Shown here: positions 1 to 6,020 of the stretch, in pieces
Layout of the letters: the number at the start of each line of letters is the position of its first letter
How positions within the stretch are numbered: position 1 is the stretch's first letter
Origin: Rhodoferax sp.
GTDB lineage: Bacteria > Pseudomonadota > Gammaproteobacteria > Burkholderiales > Burkholderiaceae_C
Assembly (NCBI GenBank): GCA_030833685.1
Contig: JAURGS010000146.1
Location: forward strand, 1 to 6,364
Direction: 5' to 3'
DNA: 6,364 nt
Notes under the pieces: model-generated
What the model was told of the DNA's origin: nothing
Databases searched by the model: none
The model's input: the letters and a program-made list of their open reading frames with translations, nothing else
Translations under genes and position numbers: made by a program

Positions 1-10
1 TGCGTTTCAT
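1..10 (-). CDS. Possible start of a gene leaving the left edge (3 codons visible)
   Basis: On the minus strand an ATG (positions 10-8) is followed by AAA CGC, giving Met-Lys-Arg before the window ends. A purine-rich AGGAA lies five bases upstream, which is good ribosome-binding spacing. Further up, positions 61-66 read TATGAT on the minus strand, a plausible -10 box, but no good -35 is seen. A Met-Lys-Arg start would suit a secreted protein, but nothing more can be said from three codons. The call rests only on the start context. Confidence 0.25.
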
Positions 11-192
11 GAGGATTCCTGCGATTCGATGATGACGATGATGAAGTGGGAAGCGGTTTCATCATATCGCGAACCCTGCAGCGACTGCTCAGGCGCACAA
101 TGCGGCTCCTGCATTTTGTGCGTTTTTCCTTTGGCGAGCGACGAAGATCGAATCCCTGTTTCTGACTGCGGCGCGTGTATCGACGTTCAAGC

Positions 193-216
193 AAAAACGC
201 CTCAACAAAGCGAGCG
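193..216 (-). terminator. Weak rho-independent terminator-like hairpin
   Basis: Read on the minus strand, CGCTC (216-212) can pair with GAGGCG (203-198) with one bulged G, and a run of five T follows (197-193). It lies about 30 bases past the stop codon at 244, where a terminator for the PsiF-like remnant would be expected. The stem is only five pairs, so the call is tentative. Confidence 0.25.
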
Positions 217-243
217 GCTATTTCTAAAGGTCGACTAGTGTCC

Positions 244-489
244 TCAACCACAAACAGCTTCCTTCACGCAATTCTTTTCAAAGCTATTCTTGGCTGTACC
301 GGATTGTTTCTTCTTCTTAGTTGCAGCTTCACACTTGGCAGTGGCGACTGATTCACAATTCTTGAAGAATGACTTCTTTGCAGCACCCGCCAGATCTGAG
401 CTTGCCTGAGCAAGGCTTAGACCCCGCGCAATTACGAGATTGACCGCCTCAAGCTTGAACTCCTTGGAAAACTTTCTGCGCTGCGCCAT
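244..489 (-). pseudogene. Chimeric ORF: IS3 OrfA N-terminus fused in frame to a PsiF-repeat-like tail
   Basis: This 81-codon frame joins two unrelated pieces. Residues 1-33 (MAQRRKFSKEF, then KLEAVNLV and LSLAQASSDL) match the start of IS3/IS911-type OrfA transposases, which normally continue with a helix-turn-helix and leucine zipper of about 90 residues in all. At residue 33/34 the match stops. The rest is Lys/Ala/Cys-rich with two copies of a 13-residue unit spaced 29 residues apart: LAGAAKKSFFKNC (33-45) and QSGTAKNSFEKNC (62-74). I associate this pattern with small periplasmic PsiF-like proteins of Burkholderiales. Those start with a signal peptide, which is missing here. The start codon has a GGGGAT ribosome-binding-like sequence five bases upstream, supplied by the IS. 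The most likely reading is an IS insertion followed by a deletion that removed the rest of the IS and the front of the host gene. Whether the fusion is expressed is unknown. Confidence 0.6.
268..393 (-). repeat. Two PsiF-like peptide repeats within the chimeric ORF
   Basis: The units are encoded at 355-393 and 268-306. Eight of 13 positions are identical (G, A, K, S, F, K, N, C), while the codons differ at many of these positions. That points to an old coding repeat kept at protein level rather than a recent DNA duplication. Each unit ends in cysteine, and two more cysteines lie at residues 53 and 80. Confidence 0.6.
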
Positions 490-550
490 CGAACATCCCC
501 GGTTCCATAGAGCACCTTAACAAAGTGTCATTGAAACCGGGTGCTGTCTA
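391..550 (-). mobile_element. Remnant of an IS3-family element (one end and start of OrfA)
   Basis: The part upstream of the OrfA start (490-550) reads as a typical short IS leader: an end-like sequence TAGACAGCACCCGG (550-537 on the minus strand), about 60 bases of leader, a GGGGAT ribosome-binding site and the OrfA ATG at 489. OrfA is cut after about 33 codons. No OrfB (DDE integrase) and no second terminal repeat are visible, so the element cannot move by itself. The outer limit is a guess: canonical IS3 ends begin with TG, and this one does not clearly do so. I cannot name the IS. Confidence 0.55.
498..541 (-). terminator. Long hairpin just past the operon end (terminator or IS-end structure)
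   Basis: On the minus strand CCCGGTTTCA (541-532) pairs with TGGAACCGGG (507-498), ten pairs including one G-U. Within its loop CACTT (527-523) pairs with AGGTG (517-513), including one G-U pair, around a five-base loop. The structure lies 14 bases past the stop codon of the last operon gene, so it could stop or stabilise operon mRNA. No T-run follows, so it is not a classic intrinsic terminator. It may equally be the IS's own device against transcription entering from outside, or fold over the OrfA ribosome-binding site just beyond it. Confidence 0.5.
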
Positions 551-554
551 AAGG

Positions 555-1571
555 CTAATTCTTTGATGGAAGCGGACCATAACCTTGCCGGTTTCTGATC
601 AGACCCTGGTTGATCACGCCCAGCAGGCCAGAGATGATTTTTAGCCCGGGAACGGGCACGTGGGCCAGATCGGCCATTTCGATCACGGCATTCAGGATGG
701 CATCAATTTCCAAGGGCCGACCCATGCGCACGTCTTGTAGCATCGAGGGGCTCTGGGTGAAGTTGTTCCGCACCCGTTCGATCTCGGCAGCGGAATCAAC
801 CTGCACTGGCATATTGACGGTATGAGCCACACGACGGCCTTCTTCAATCAGCTGTTGAACCAATGCCTGAGCTTGGGGCGATGCCACGATATGACCGGGT
901 GCGCCTTGAGAAATGGCGCAAAGCGGGTTCCATATCAGGTTCATCATCAGCTTCTGCCATTTGGCAAGGCGGATATTGGTGGTGGCTTCAGTATCCAAGC
1001 CGGCCTTGATGAAACAAGCTTGAATTGATGCCAGGCGCTCACTCAGCTGGTCGCCCACTTCGCCCACGATCAGCTTGGGCGGCATAACCTTTGGCAGGAA
1101 GATTTCACCGGGGCCGATGCTTGTTGCAGGCTTGTAGATGACCGCCCCAACCACCCGATCCAAGGGTATTGTTCTGGCAAGCACGCCATCAGGGTCCAGG
1201 CAGCCGATTCTTGCGCCCTGCCAGGGTGATTTGTGCCGCTCGAAGTACCACCAGGGTAACCCGTTTTGAATCATTAGCAAAGAACCTGTGGGCGCTAACC
1301 TGTCCACCAAATCAGCCGCAACATCAGCCAATTGCATGGATTTGAGGGTGACGACCACCAAGTCGTAGCCGCGGCCCGCAGCTGATGCGTCTTGTGCGCG
1401 CACCGGGATGGTCTGAACCGGTTCATCAGGGCGATGAATCTTCACTCCAGCGCTTTGCAACGCCTTGAGTTGCTCGCCCCGGGCCAACAGGGTGACATCG
1501 GCACCGGCCAGGGTGAGCATGCCCCCAAGATCGCTGCCGATAGCGCCGGCTCCATAAACGAGGATTCGCAC
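555..1571 (-). CDS. 2-dehydropantoate 2-reductase family protein (PanE/ApbA paralogue)
   Basis: This is an NAD(P)H-dependent reductase of the ketopantoate reductase fold, 338 residues, cytosolic. Domains: an N-terminal Rossmann domain with the nucleotide-binding GAGAIGS at residues 7-13, and an all-helical ApbA C-terminal domain from about 190. By family knowledge the catalytic set is complete: Asn103 in QNG, Lys207 in WQKLMMN, Asn211 and Asn215, Ser276 and Glu288 (12 apart, as in E. coli PanE). The QNGLPWW stretch (102-108) and LDPDG (125-129) are typical of a paralogous subfamily common in Burkholderiales, not of housekeeping PanE. With its place as last gene of a molybdenum hydroxylase operon, this suggests a different 2-oxo or 3-oxo acid substrate in catabolism (inference). 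The start is GTG at 1571, six bases after AGGAG. An ATG two bases upstream is out of frame. The gap to the preceding gene is 21 bases. Confidence 0.88.
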   Translation of the reverse strand: MRILVYGAGAIGSDLGGMLTLAGADVTLLARGEQLKALQSAGVKIHRPDEPVQTIPVRAQDASAAGRGYDLVVVTLKSMQLADVAADLVDRLAPTGSLLMIQNGLPWWYFERHKSPWQGARIGCLDPDGVLARTIPLDRVVGAVIYKPATSIGPGEIFLPKVMPPKLIVGEVGDQLSERLASIQACFIKAGLDTEATTNIRLAKWQKLMMNLIWNPLCAISQGAPGHIVASPQAQALVQQLIEEGRRVAHTVNMPVQVDSAAEIERVRNNFTQSPSMLQDVRMGRPLEIDAILNAVIEMADLAHVPVPGLKIISGLLGVINQGLIRNRQGYGPLPSKN

Positions 1572-1577
1572 ATTAAT

Positions 1578-1582
1578 CTCCT
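1578..1582 (-). promoter_or_regulatory. Ribosome binding site deciding a GTG start
   Basis: AGGAG on the minus strand, six bases before GTG at 1571. The nearby ATG at 1573-1571 is out of frame with the reductase, so GTG is the real start. Confidence 0.7.
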
Positions 1583-1592
1583 GCGGTGCGGA

Positions 1593-2180
1593 TCAGCGCT
1601 GGCCGTCGCCGACAGAGATTTGCTCAACACGTAGGCCGCCCAAGCGCTCGTGAATGCGCGGTCCCGTAGACATAGCCAGAGCAAACAGAATCTCATTGGG
1701 CCGTGGCGAGTCACTGATGCTGACCTCGGCGGTATTGAAATGGCTGCGCACGTAACAGGCCTCAATGTGATGCAAGGGCACATGCAGGCGACTGCCCGCT
1801 GAGCCAACAAATTTGTTGGCTGGCACAATAGACTTGGCCTTCTTCAGAACTGCTCGCATGGCCCAGCCACCACCCTCGTGCCAGATGGCGCCATGTTCCA
1901 GCTCCCCGTTAATGCCGACCAGTGCACCCTTGCCATAGGTTTCAATCGCATCTGCGCCGCCTAATGCCTCGACCAGCACGGGGACCATGTCGTTGGCCAT
2001 GTCGCGAGCCAGCTTGACAAACTCCTGTAACTCTTCGCCCGATGCAAAGCGGCCGACAAAGGGGTTTTTCACTACGTTCGCGATGACGCCTATCTTCAGC
2101 GGCTGGCCTGCGGCCGGGCCGCCTTCGTGGAAAGTTCTCTCAACACTCAGGATTTGCTTGCGAATTTCAATCTTGGACAT
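1593..2180 (-). CDS. AA_synth / DUF1185 family protein
   Basis: A 195-residue protein of the family annotated as 'amino acid synthesis' (Pfam AA_synth, formerly DUF1185). Solved members have a variant of the Bacillus chorismate mutase fold; the reaction is unknown. Visible family signatures in order (numbered from the chosen start): HEGGP near residue 18, KNPFVGRF near 38, YGKGALVGINGELEHGA near 82, HVPLHHIEACYVRSHFN near 132, then DSPRPNEILFALAMS and a terminal RLGGL. The length is normal for the family, with no signal peptide or membrane segment. The upstream coxL-like gene ends at 2186. I chose ATG at 2180, with AGAAAG nine bases upstream. A TTG at 2189, overlapping the previous stop as TTGA, would add three residues but has no spaced ribosome-binding site. 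The tight coupling to the hydroxylase suggests it acts on a metabolite of the same pathway (inference). Confidence 0.88.
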   Translation of the reverse strand: MSKIEIRKQILSVERTFHEGGPAAGQPLKIGVIANVVKNPFVGRFASGEELQEFVKLARDMANDMVPVLVEALGGADAIETYGKGALVGINGELEHGAIWHEGGGWAMRAVLKKAKSIVPANKFVGSAGSRLHVPLHHIEACYVRSHFNTAEVSISDSPRPNEILFALAMSTGPRIHERLGGLRVEQISVGDGQR

Positions 2181-2185
2181 GGCAT

Positions 2186-4579
2186 TCAACTTTCTTCAGT
2201 TAGTGGAGAGATGGAACCAATGGATTGGAACACCCGATCGGGCGTGATAGGAATTTCAAGTATGGGCCGCTCGAAAGGCGAAAGCGCATCATTGACGGCA
2301 TTAAGCACAGCGGCGATTGCGCCGGTGACCCCGGCCTCAGCAACACCTTTGGCACCCAGCTGTGATGACTGTGTGGCGGTACAAACATGAAGCACTTCTA
2401 TGGCTGGCATTTCAGAAGACAAGGGCGAGGCATATTCGGTCATGCTGGCGTTCAACAGCTGACCTTGATCATCATACAAACACGCTTCCTGCAAAGCCTG
2501 GCCCAGGCCTTGGATGACTGCACCACGCAATTGTTCGTCGGCCAATGCCGGATTGATAACCACGCCGCAATCGTCCACTACCCAGTGGCGCAATACCCGA
2601 ACCAAGCCGGTTTTGACATTTACCTCTACCCACGTGGCTTGCAAACCATTGGTGTAAATGCCCCCATCGTAGGTGCGTTGCGCATGATGAGCCGTTGCGC
2701 CAAGCTGTGGCACGAAGCCCGGAGCAAACAAGTCAGGACGCTGAAAGGCCCGGTTTGACAATTCCGCCAGGCTACCCAGGGGCTCGGCAGCATTCTTACG
2801 CTTAAACAGGCCCTGCTCAAACACCATCTCATCGACTTGAACCCGCCAGAGGGCGCTTGCGGCCAGCAACAGGTTTTGGCGCAAGGCCAGCGCAGACTGA
2901 AGCGCCGCTTCTCCGGCCACCCCCGTTCCGCGTGACCCCCAATTGCCACCACTGATGGGGGCGCTGGCGGTGTCCCCCAGTTGAACTCGCACCTGGGACA
3001 GTGGCAAATCCAAGGCATGGGCAATGATTTGAGTGAGAGCAGTTTCGGTGCCCTGCCCGGTGTCGCACGCCCCGGACGATGCCAGTACCGTGCCATCGGG
3101 TTGCATCCGTACTGTGCAACCATCAGTGGCCGCGATGGGGGCCCCGCCTTTGCCGTAGGTGGCCGATCCGTGGTTGGAGTTTTCAACAAACACTGCCAAC
3201 CCCAAGCCCAGGTAACGGCCTTCGACCCGGGCCTGCCGCTGGATGCGACGCAAAGCCTGGTAGTCCACGTGATGGAGCCAGGTGTCCAGACAGGCCCTGT
3301 GAGACAGCCCCTCCATAGCCACCCCGCTGGCCAAAGAGTGAGGTTGATGGGCATCGGCCCTGAAGTTCAGCTGCCTGAAATCGATTGGATCCATGCCTAT
3401 CTTGCGCGCCATCAGATCCATGCCGACCTCGGTAAACAGGCAGGCTAGCGGATGACCGACACCGCGGTACATCCCATAAGGTGCCTTATTCTGAAAGGCT
3501 ACCTGGTAGTGCGCGCGGTGGGCGTCCACAGCGTAGGGAGCGCCCAACAAATTGACCACATGGCGAACCTCATTGACGCTGCCCCTGGGGTGCATCTGGT
3601 AGGGACCAATGCCAACCCAGCCCCGAACCGCAAAGCCCTTCACATGGCCCAGGGGATCAGCGCAAATTTCCAATTCGACCTCGTGGGAGCGCGCGTGCAC
3701 ATCCGAGCAAAAAGCCTCCAATCGATCGGCCACAAATTTGACCGGCCGTCCCAAGATGCGGCTAGCAGCAACCGCTGCCATCTCATCAGGGTAAGTCTGG
3801 ATCTTCAAGCCAAAGCTGCCCCCGGTCTCGGTCGCAACCACGCGCACACGGTTTTGCGGCATTCGCAATAGCCCGGCCACCACGCTTTGCATCATGTGCG
3901 CAACCTGGGTACCGGCGTAGACGGTGATTTCCTCTCGGCCACGGTCGTAGTCGGCCACAATGCCACGAGGCTCGAGCGTGACCGAGGTCACCCTTTCGGT
4001 GCGCATGGCCCAGCTCAGACGATGCGCACTGGATTGTGAGACGGCTTCCCAGTTGCCAGCCTCTACCCGACATTCATAGGCCAGATTGCCCTGTGCCAAT
4101 TCGGAGTGGATCGCCGGTGAGCCAGGACGCAGCGCCTGTTGGGGATTGACGACCGGGTCCAGGGGCTCATAGTCCACCTCCAAAGCCTCCAAGGCATCTT
4201 CGGCCAACGCACGGCTTTGAGCCAAAACCATCACCAATGGCTCTCCCTGCCAGCGAGCCACGCCTGCAGCCAAGGGCCATTGTGGCGGAGACACCATGCT
4301 CTGGAGATGGTGCAATACCCCGACAAAGGGTTCCACTGCCGGCTGCAAATCATCCAGCGTTGCCACCCAAACCACGCCGGGCATTGCCCGTGCCCGATCA
4401 ATGTGCCTCACACTGAACCGAGCATGGGCATATGGGCTGCGTAAAAACGCTGCATGCACCATGCGCGGCAGCATCAGATCATCCAAATAACGGGCGGTGC
4501 CGGTGACAAGCCGGCGAGCCCCTATGCGCGGCACAGGATCACCTATGCCTTGTTTTGTCGGTTTAGCCGGATCGATCAC
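2186..4579 (-). CDS. Molybdenum hydroxylase large subunit, molybdopterin-binding (CoxL/XdhB-like)
   Basis: This is the catalytic subunit of a xanthine dehydrogenase/CO dehydrogenase-superfamily enzyme, which inserts a water-derived oxygen into a C-H bond at a Mo=S centre. It has 797 residues, the usual length. An aldehyde-oxidase 'hammerhead' domain (about 20-135) is followed by the two molybdopterin-binding domains. Motifs: GGSFGLK (253-259), the active-site loop MYRGVGH (370-376), TGQGTET (507-513), GDTASAPISGGNWGSR (535-550), and GAKGVAEAG with catalytic Glu748. The loop lacks the Cys of true CO dehydrogenase (AYxCSFR). It resembles the AYRGAGR type, but with His for the last Arg. The substrate is therefore likely an aldehyde, N-heterocycle or other organic compound, and cannot be named. 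I chose GTG at 4579, seven bases after AGGAG, which overlaps the previous stop as GTGA. A GTG at 4585 has only one base of spacing. Export signals are absent, so it is cytoplasmic. Confidence 0.93.
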   Translation of the reverse strand: MIDPAKPTKQGIGDPVPRIGARRLVTGTARYLDDLMLPRMVHAAFLRSPYAHARFSVRHIDRARAMPGVVWVATLDDLQPAVEPFVGVLHHLQSMVSPPQWPLAAGVARWQGEPLVMVLAQSRALAEDALEALEVDYEPLDPVVNPQQALRPGSPAIHSELAQGNLAYECRVEAGNWEAVSQSSAHRLSWAMRTERVTSVTLEPRGIVADYDRGREEITVYAGTQVAHMMQSVVAGLLRMPQNRVRVVATETGGSFGLKIQTYPDEMAAVAASRILGRPVKFVADRLEAFCSDVHARSHEVELEICADPLGHVKGFAVRGWVGIGPYQMHPRGSVNEVRHVVNLLGAPYAVDAHRAHYQVAFQNKAPYGMYRGVGHPLACLFTEVGMDLMARKIGMDPIDFRQLNFRADAHQPHSLASGVAMEGLSHRACLDTWLHHVDYQALRRIQRQARVEGRYLGLGLAVFVENSNHGSATYGKGGAPIAATDGCTVRMQPDGTVLASSGACDTGQGTETALTQIIAHALDLPLSQVRVQLGDTASAPISGGNWGSRGTGVAGEAALQSALALRQNLLLAASALWRVQVDEMVFEQGLFKRKNAAEPLGSLAELSNRAFQRPDLFAPGFVPQLGATAHHAQRTYDGGIYTNGLQATWVEVNVKTGLVRVLRHWVVDDCGVVINPALADEQLRGAVIQGLGQALQEACLYDDQGQLLNASMTEYASPLSSEMPAIEVLHVCTATQSSQLGAKGVAEAGVTGAIAAVLNAVNDALSPFERPILEIPITPDRVFQSIGSISPLTEES

Positions 4580-5082
4580 GGCCACACTCCTGCCAAGCGT
4601 TTTGCAGCCGCTAATACGGCAACGACTATCGCTTCATAGCCAGTACAACGGCAGTAATTACCCGACAGACGCTCTCGCACCTGCTCGCCAGTGGGCATTG
4701 GATGCTCCTGAAGCAATTCGTGTGCGCTGATGATCATGCCGGCGGTGCAATAGCCGCACTGCATGGCATGGTGCTCGATGAAGCAATCCTGCAAGACCCG
4801 ACCAATCGGGTCATCGGCCATGCCCTCAATGGTCAGAACACTGGCGCCCTGGGCCTGTACTGCCAGCGTCAGGCATGAGCGAACGCTCTGGCCGTTGAGA
4901 CTGACCGTGCAAGCGCCGCATTGCCCCAATTCGCACCCCAGGCGAGTACCGTTAAGGCCTAGTGAAGCACGCAACAGGTCAGCCAAATGGGTCCGCGCCG
5001 GCACCTGCGCGCTCATGCATTGTCCGTTGACAGTTAGGGAAACTTCAGTGGGTAATGTCATGCGATCAGGCGTACCATTCAT
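4576..5082 (-). CDS. Molybdenum hydroxylase small subunit, two [2Fe-2S] clusters (CoxS/XdhC-type iron-sulfur)
   Basis: This is the electron-transfer subunit that carries electrons from the molybdenum centre to FAD. It has 168 residues, typical for CoxS. The N-terminal plant-ferredoxin-like domain has Cys50, Cys55, Cys58 and Cys70 (CELGQCGAC, then RSC). The C-terminal helical domain holds the cluster nearest the molybdenum, with Cys109, Cys112, Cys144 and Cys146 (QCGYC and NYCRCTGY). All eight ligands are present. The start at 5082 is set by a perfect AGGAGG six bases upstream, inside the end of the FAD-subunit gene, so the two genes overlap by 17 bases. A longer reading from 5112 would add ten residues that do not look like the family. 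The gene ends in a four-base GTGA overlap with the large subunit. This coupling favours equal synthesis of the subunits. Confidence 0.94.
   Translation of the reverse strand: MNGTPDRMTLPTEVSLTVNGQCMSAQVPARTHLADLLRASLGLNGTRLGCELGQCGACTVSLNGQSVRSCLTLAVQAQGASVLTIEGMADDPIGRVLQDCFIEHHAMQCGYCTAGMIISAHELLQEHPMPTGEQVRERLSGNYCRCTGYEAIVVAVLAAAKRLAGVWP
4587..4591 (-). promoter_or_regulatory. Ribosome binding site for the large subunit
   Basis: AGGAG on the minus strand lies seven bases before the GTG at 4579 and one base before another in-frame GTG at 4585. The spacing picks 4579 and the GTGA start/stop overlap. Confidence 0.65.
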
Positions 5083-5923
5083 GGAGCACCTCCTCGACCA
5101 TGTGCAAGGCAACAGTTTTTTTGGCCTCGGCGCTATAGGACGGATCAGCCTTCGTTTTAAGGCTGTTGTTCAGCGCAACGCGGGCTCTGCTCAGGGCTTG
5201 ATCAAAGTCTGCGCATGACCTCAAGGCGTTTTCAAGGCTTATGCATCGATAGGGCTGATCGTCCACACCAAAAAAGACCCAGCGCGAATTCAGCTCGCCT
5301 TGTTGCCCTGGTAACGACGCCGCCGCCAACCCTACAGCGGCGTAATCGCCCTTGCGTAGGGCAACTTCGCGGAATGCGTGATGACGTGGAATCTGGCAAG
5401 GCAGTTCCACCGCCACCAGCAATTCGTCTTCCTGGCGCTGGGTTTGAAACAGCCCAGTAAAAAAATCATCGATCGCGACGAGTCGCTCGCCCCGCCGTGC
5501 GCTTTGCAGAACTACTTGACCGCCCAGAGCCAGCAGACAGGCAGGCCACTCGGCGGCTGGGTGCGCCATCACAAGGCTGCCGCCCAAGGTGCCACGGTTA
5601 CGTATTGCCCGGTGGGCGATGTAAGGTGCTGCAGCAGCCAACAAAGGTAGATGCTCGTTGGCCCAGGGGGAAGTTTCGAGTTCGACGTGGCGGGTCATAG
5701 CACCCAGGCGCCAATAGTTCCCTGTCTGATAGGGTGTCGGTCGCAGTTCAGCAATATCCTGAATGTCAATAAGTAATTCTGGACGGTCGAACCTTAATGC
5801 CAATGCGGGCAGCAAGGTTTGACCCCCAGCCAAGATTCGTGCACGCGAGCCCCACTCGCTCAACAGGCCAAGAACGTGGTTGAGATCGTGCGCTCGCACA
5901 TAGTCAAACGGCGCGCATTTCAT
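5066..5923 (-). CDS. Molybdenum hydroxylase medium subunit, FAD-binding (CoxM-like)
   Basis: This subunit takes electrons from the iron-sulfur subunit onto FAD and passes them to the final acceptor. It has 285 residues, normal for CoxM. The FAD-binding domain shows both family loops: AGGQTLLPALALR (32-44, usually AGGQSLxPxxxxR) and RNRGTLGGS (108-116). KGDYA (191-195) opens the C-terminal CO dehydrogenase flavoprotein domain. One oddity follows the second loop: the usual AxADPAA reads VMAHPAA, with His121 for Asp. It is the first gene of the operon. ATG at 5923 has no clear Shine-Dalgarno sequence upstream, but no other start exists between it and the promoter, and the N-terminus (MKCAPFDYVRA) aligns well with the family. 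The proposed promoter would give a leader of about 45 bases. The gene order M-S-L is that of cox-type clusters. Confidence 0.92.
   Translation of the reverse strand: MKCAPFDYVRAHDLNHVLGLLSEWGSRARILAGGQTLLPALALRFDRPELLIDIQDIAELRPTPYQTGNYWRLGAMTRHVELETSPWANEHLPLLAAAAPYIAHRAIRNRGTLGGSLVMAHPAAEWPACLLALGGQVVLQSARRGERLVAIDDFFTGLFQTQRQEDELLVAVELPCQIPRHHAFREVALRKGDYAAVGLAAASLPGQQGELNSRWVFFGVDDQPYRCISLENALRSCADFDQALSRARVALNNSLKTKADPSYSAEAKKTVALHMVEEVLHEWYA
5089..5094 (-). promoter_or_regulatory. Ribosome binding site deciding the iron-sulfur subunit start
   Basis: A perfect AGGAGG on the minus strand six bases before ATG at 5082. It lies within the last codons of the FAD subunit gene, showing translational coupling and ruling against the longer reading from 5112. 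Confidence 0.8.
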
Positions 5924-5954
5924 GCGGTGGTGTGCAACATCAATCGATGAGGGC

Positions 5955-5983
5955 TGGTCAGAAAATTCAACTTACTATATAGT
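5955..5983 (+). promoter_or_regulatory. Candidate promoter for the GntR-family regulator
   Basis: TGGTCA (5955-5960, four of six matches to TTGACA) is followed by a 17-base spacer and TATAGT (5978-5983, five of six). Transcription would start near 5990. This would place the GTG at 5988 outside the mRNA and favour ATG at 6021 as start. The weaker -35 suits a regulator made at low level. Confidence 0.4.
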
Positions 5984-5985
5984 AA
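5972..5985. promoter_or_regulatory. Perfect 14-base palindrome, candidate operator of the divergent regulator
   Basis: TTACTATATAGTAA reads the same on both strands. It is flanked by a second, offset pair of arms, ATTCA (5965-5969) and TGAAT (5989-5993), with spacers of two and three bases. It lies between the regulator and the operon and covers the -10 boxes of both candidate promoters. GntR-family dimers bind short AT-centred palindromes of this kind. The exact HutC-type consensus (GT-N-TA-N-AC) is not matched, so the link to this regulator is inference from position and symmetry. Confidence 0.6.
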
Positions 5986-6003
5986 CTGTGAATCATCCGT
6001 CAA
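5974..6003 (-). promoter_or_regulatory. Candidate sigma-70 promoter of the molybdenum hydroxylase operon
   Basis: On the minus strand TTGACG (6003-5998, five of six matches) is followed by an 18-base spacer and TATAGT (5979-5974, five of six). Transcription would begin near 5967, giving a leader of about 45 bases before the FAD subunit ATG at 5923. The -10 sits in the palindrome, so a bound regulator would block it. Confidence 0.55.
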
Positions 6004-6020
6004 AACACCAATTCAAGGGT

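Noticed and set aside
27..45. GAT-rich short tandem-like stretch (GATGATGAC GATGATGAA)
   Set aside because: Two imperfect nine-base units are too short to count as a real repeat array.
223..554. Direct repeat TCTAAAGG at 223-230 and 547-554 flanking the IS/PsiF scar
   Set aside because: IS3-family target duplications are usually 3-5 bases, and an 8-base repeat in about 550 bases is expected by chance.
1442..1828. Minus-strand frame spanning the end of the DUF1185 gene and the start of the reductase gene
   Set aside because: It is frame-shifted relative to two well-supported genes and carries no motif of its own.
2626..3354. Long second open frame on the same strand inside the large-subunit gene (242 codons)
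   Set aside because: It lies wholly inside the coxL-like gene in another frame, is rich in Trp, Arg and Pro as expected from shifted codons, and shows no family motif.
2981..3448. Plus-strand open frames opposite the large subunit (also 2387-2758 and 3452-3871)
   Set aside because: They are antisense to a clearly conserved gene, have no ribosome-binding sites and no recognisable domains; GC-rich codon bias explains them.
2186..4579. True CO dehydrogenase (coxL)
   Set aside because: The active-site loop has no cysteine (MYRGVGH instead of AYxCSFR), so the copper-sulfur site of CO dehydrogenase cannot form.
5083..5112. Longer start (5112) for the iron-sulfur subunit
   Set aside because: The extra ten residues do not look like the family, while the ATG at 5082 has a perfect AGGAGG at six bases.
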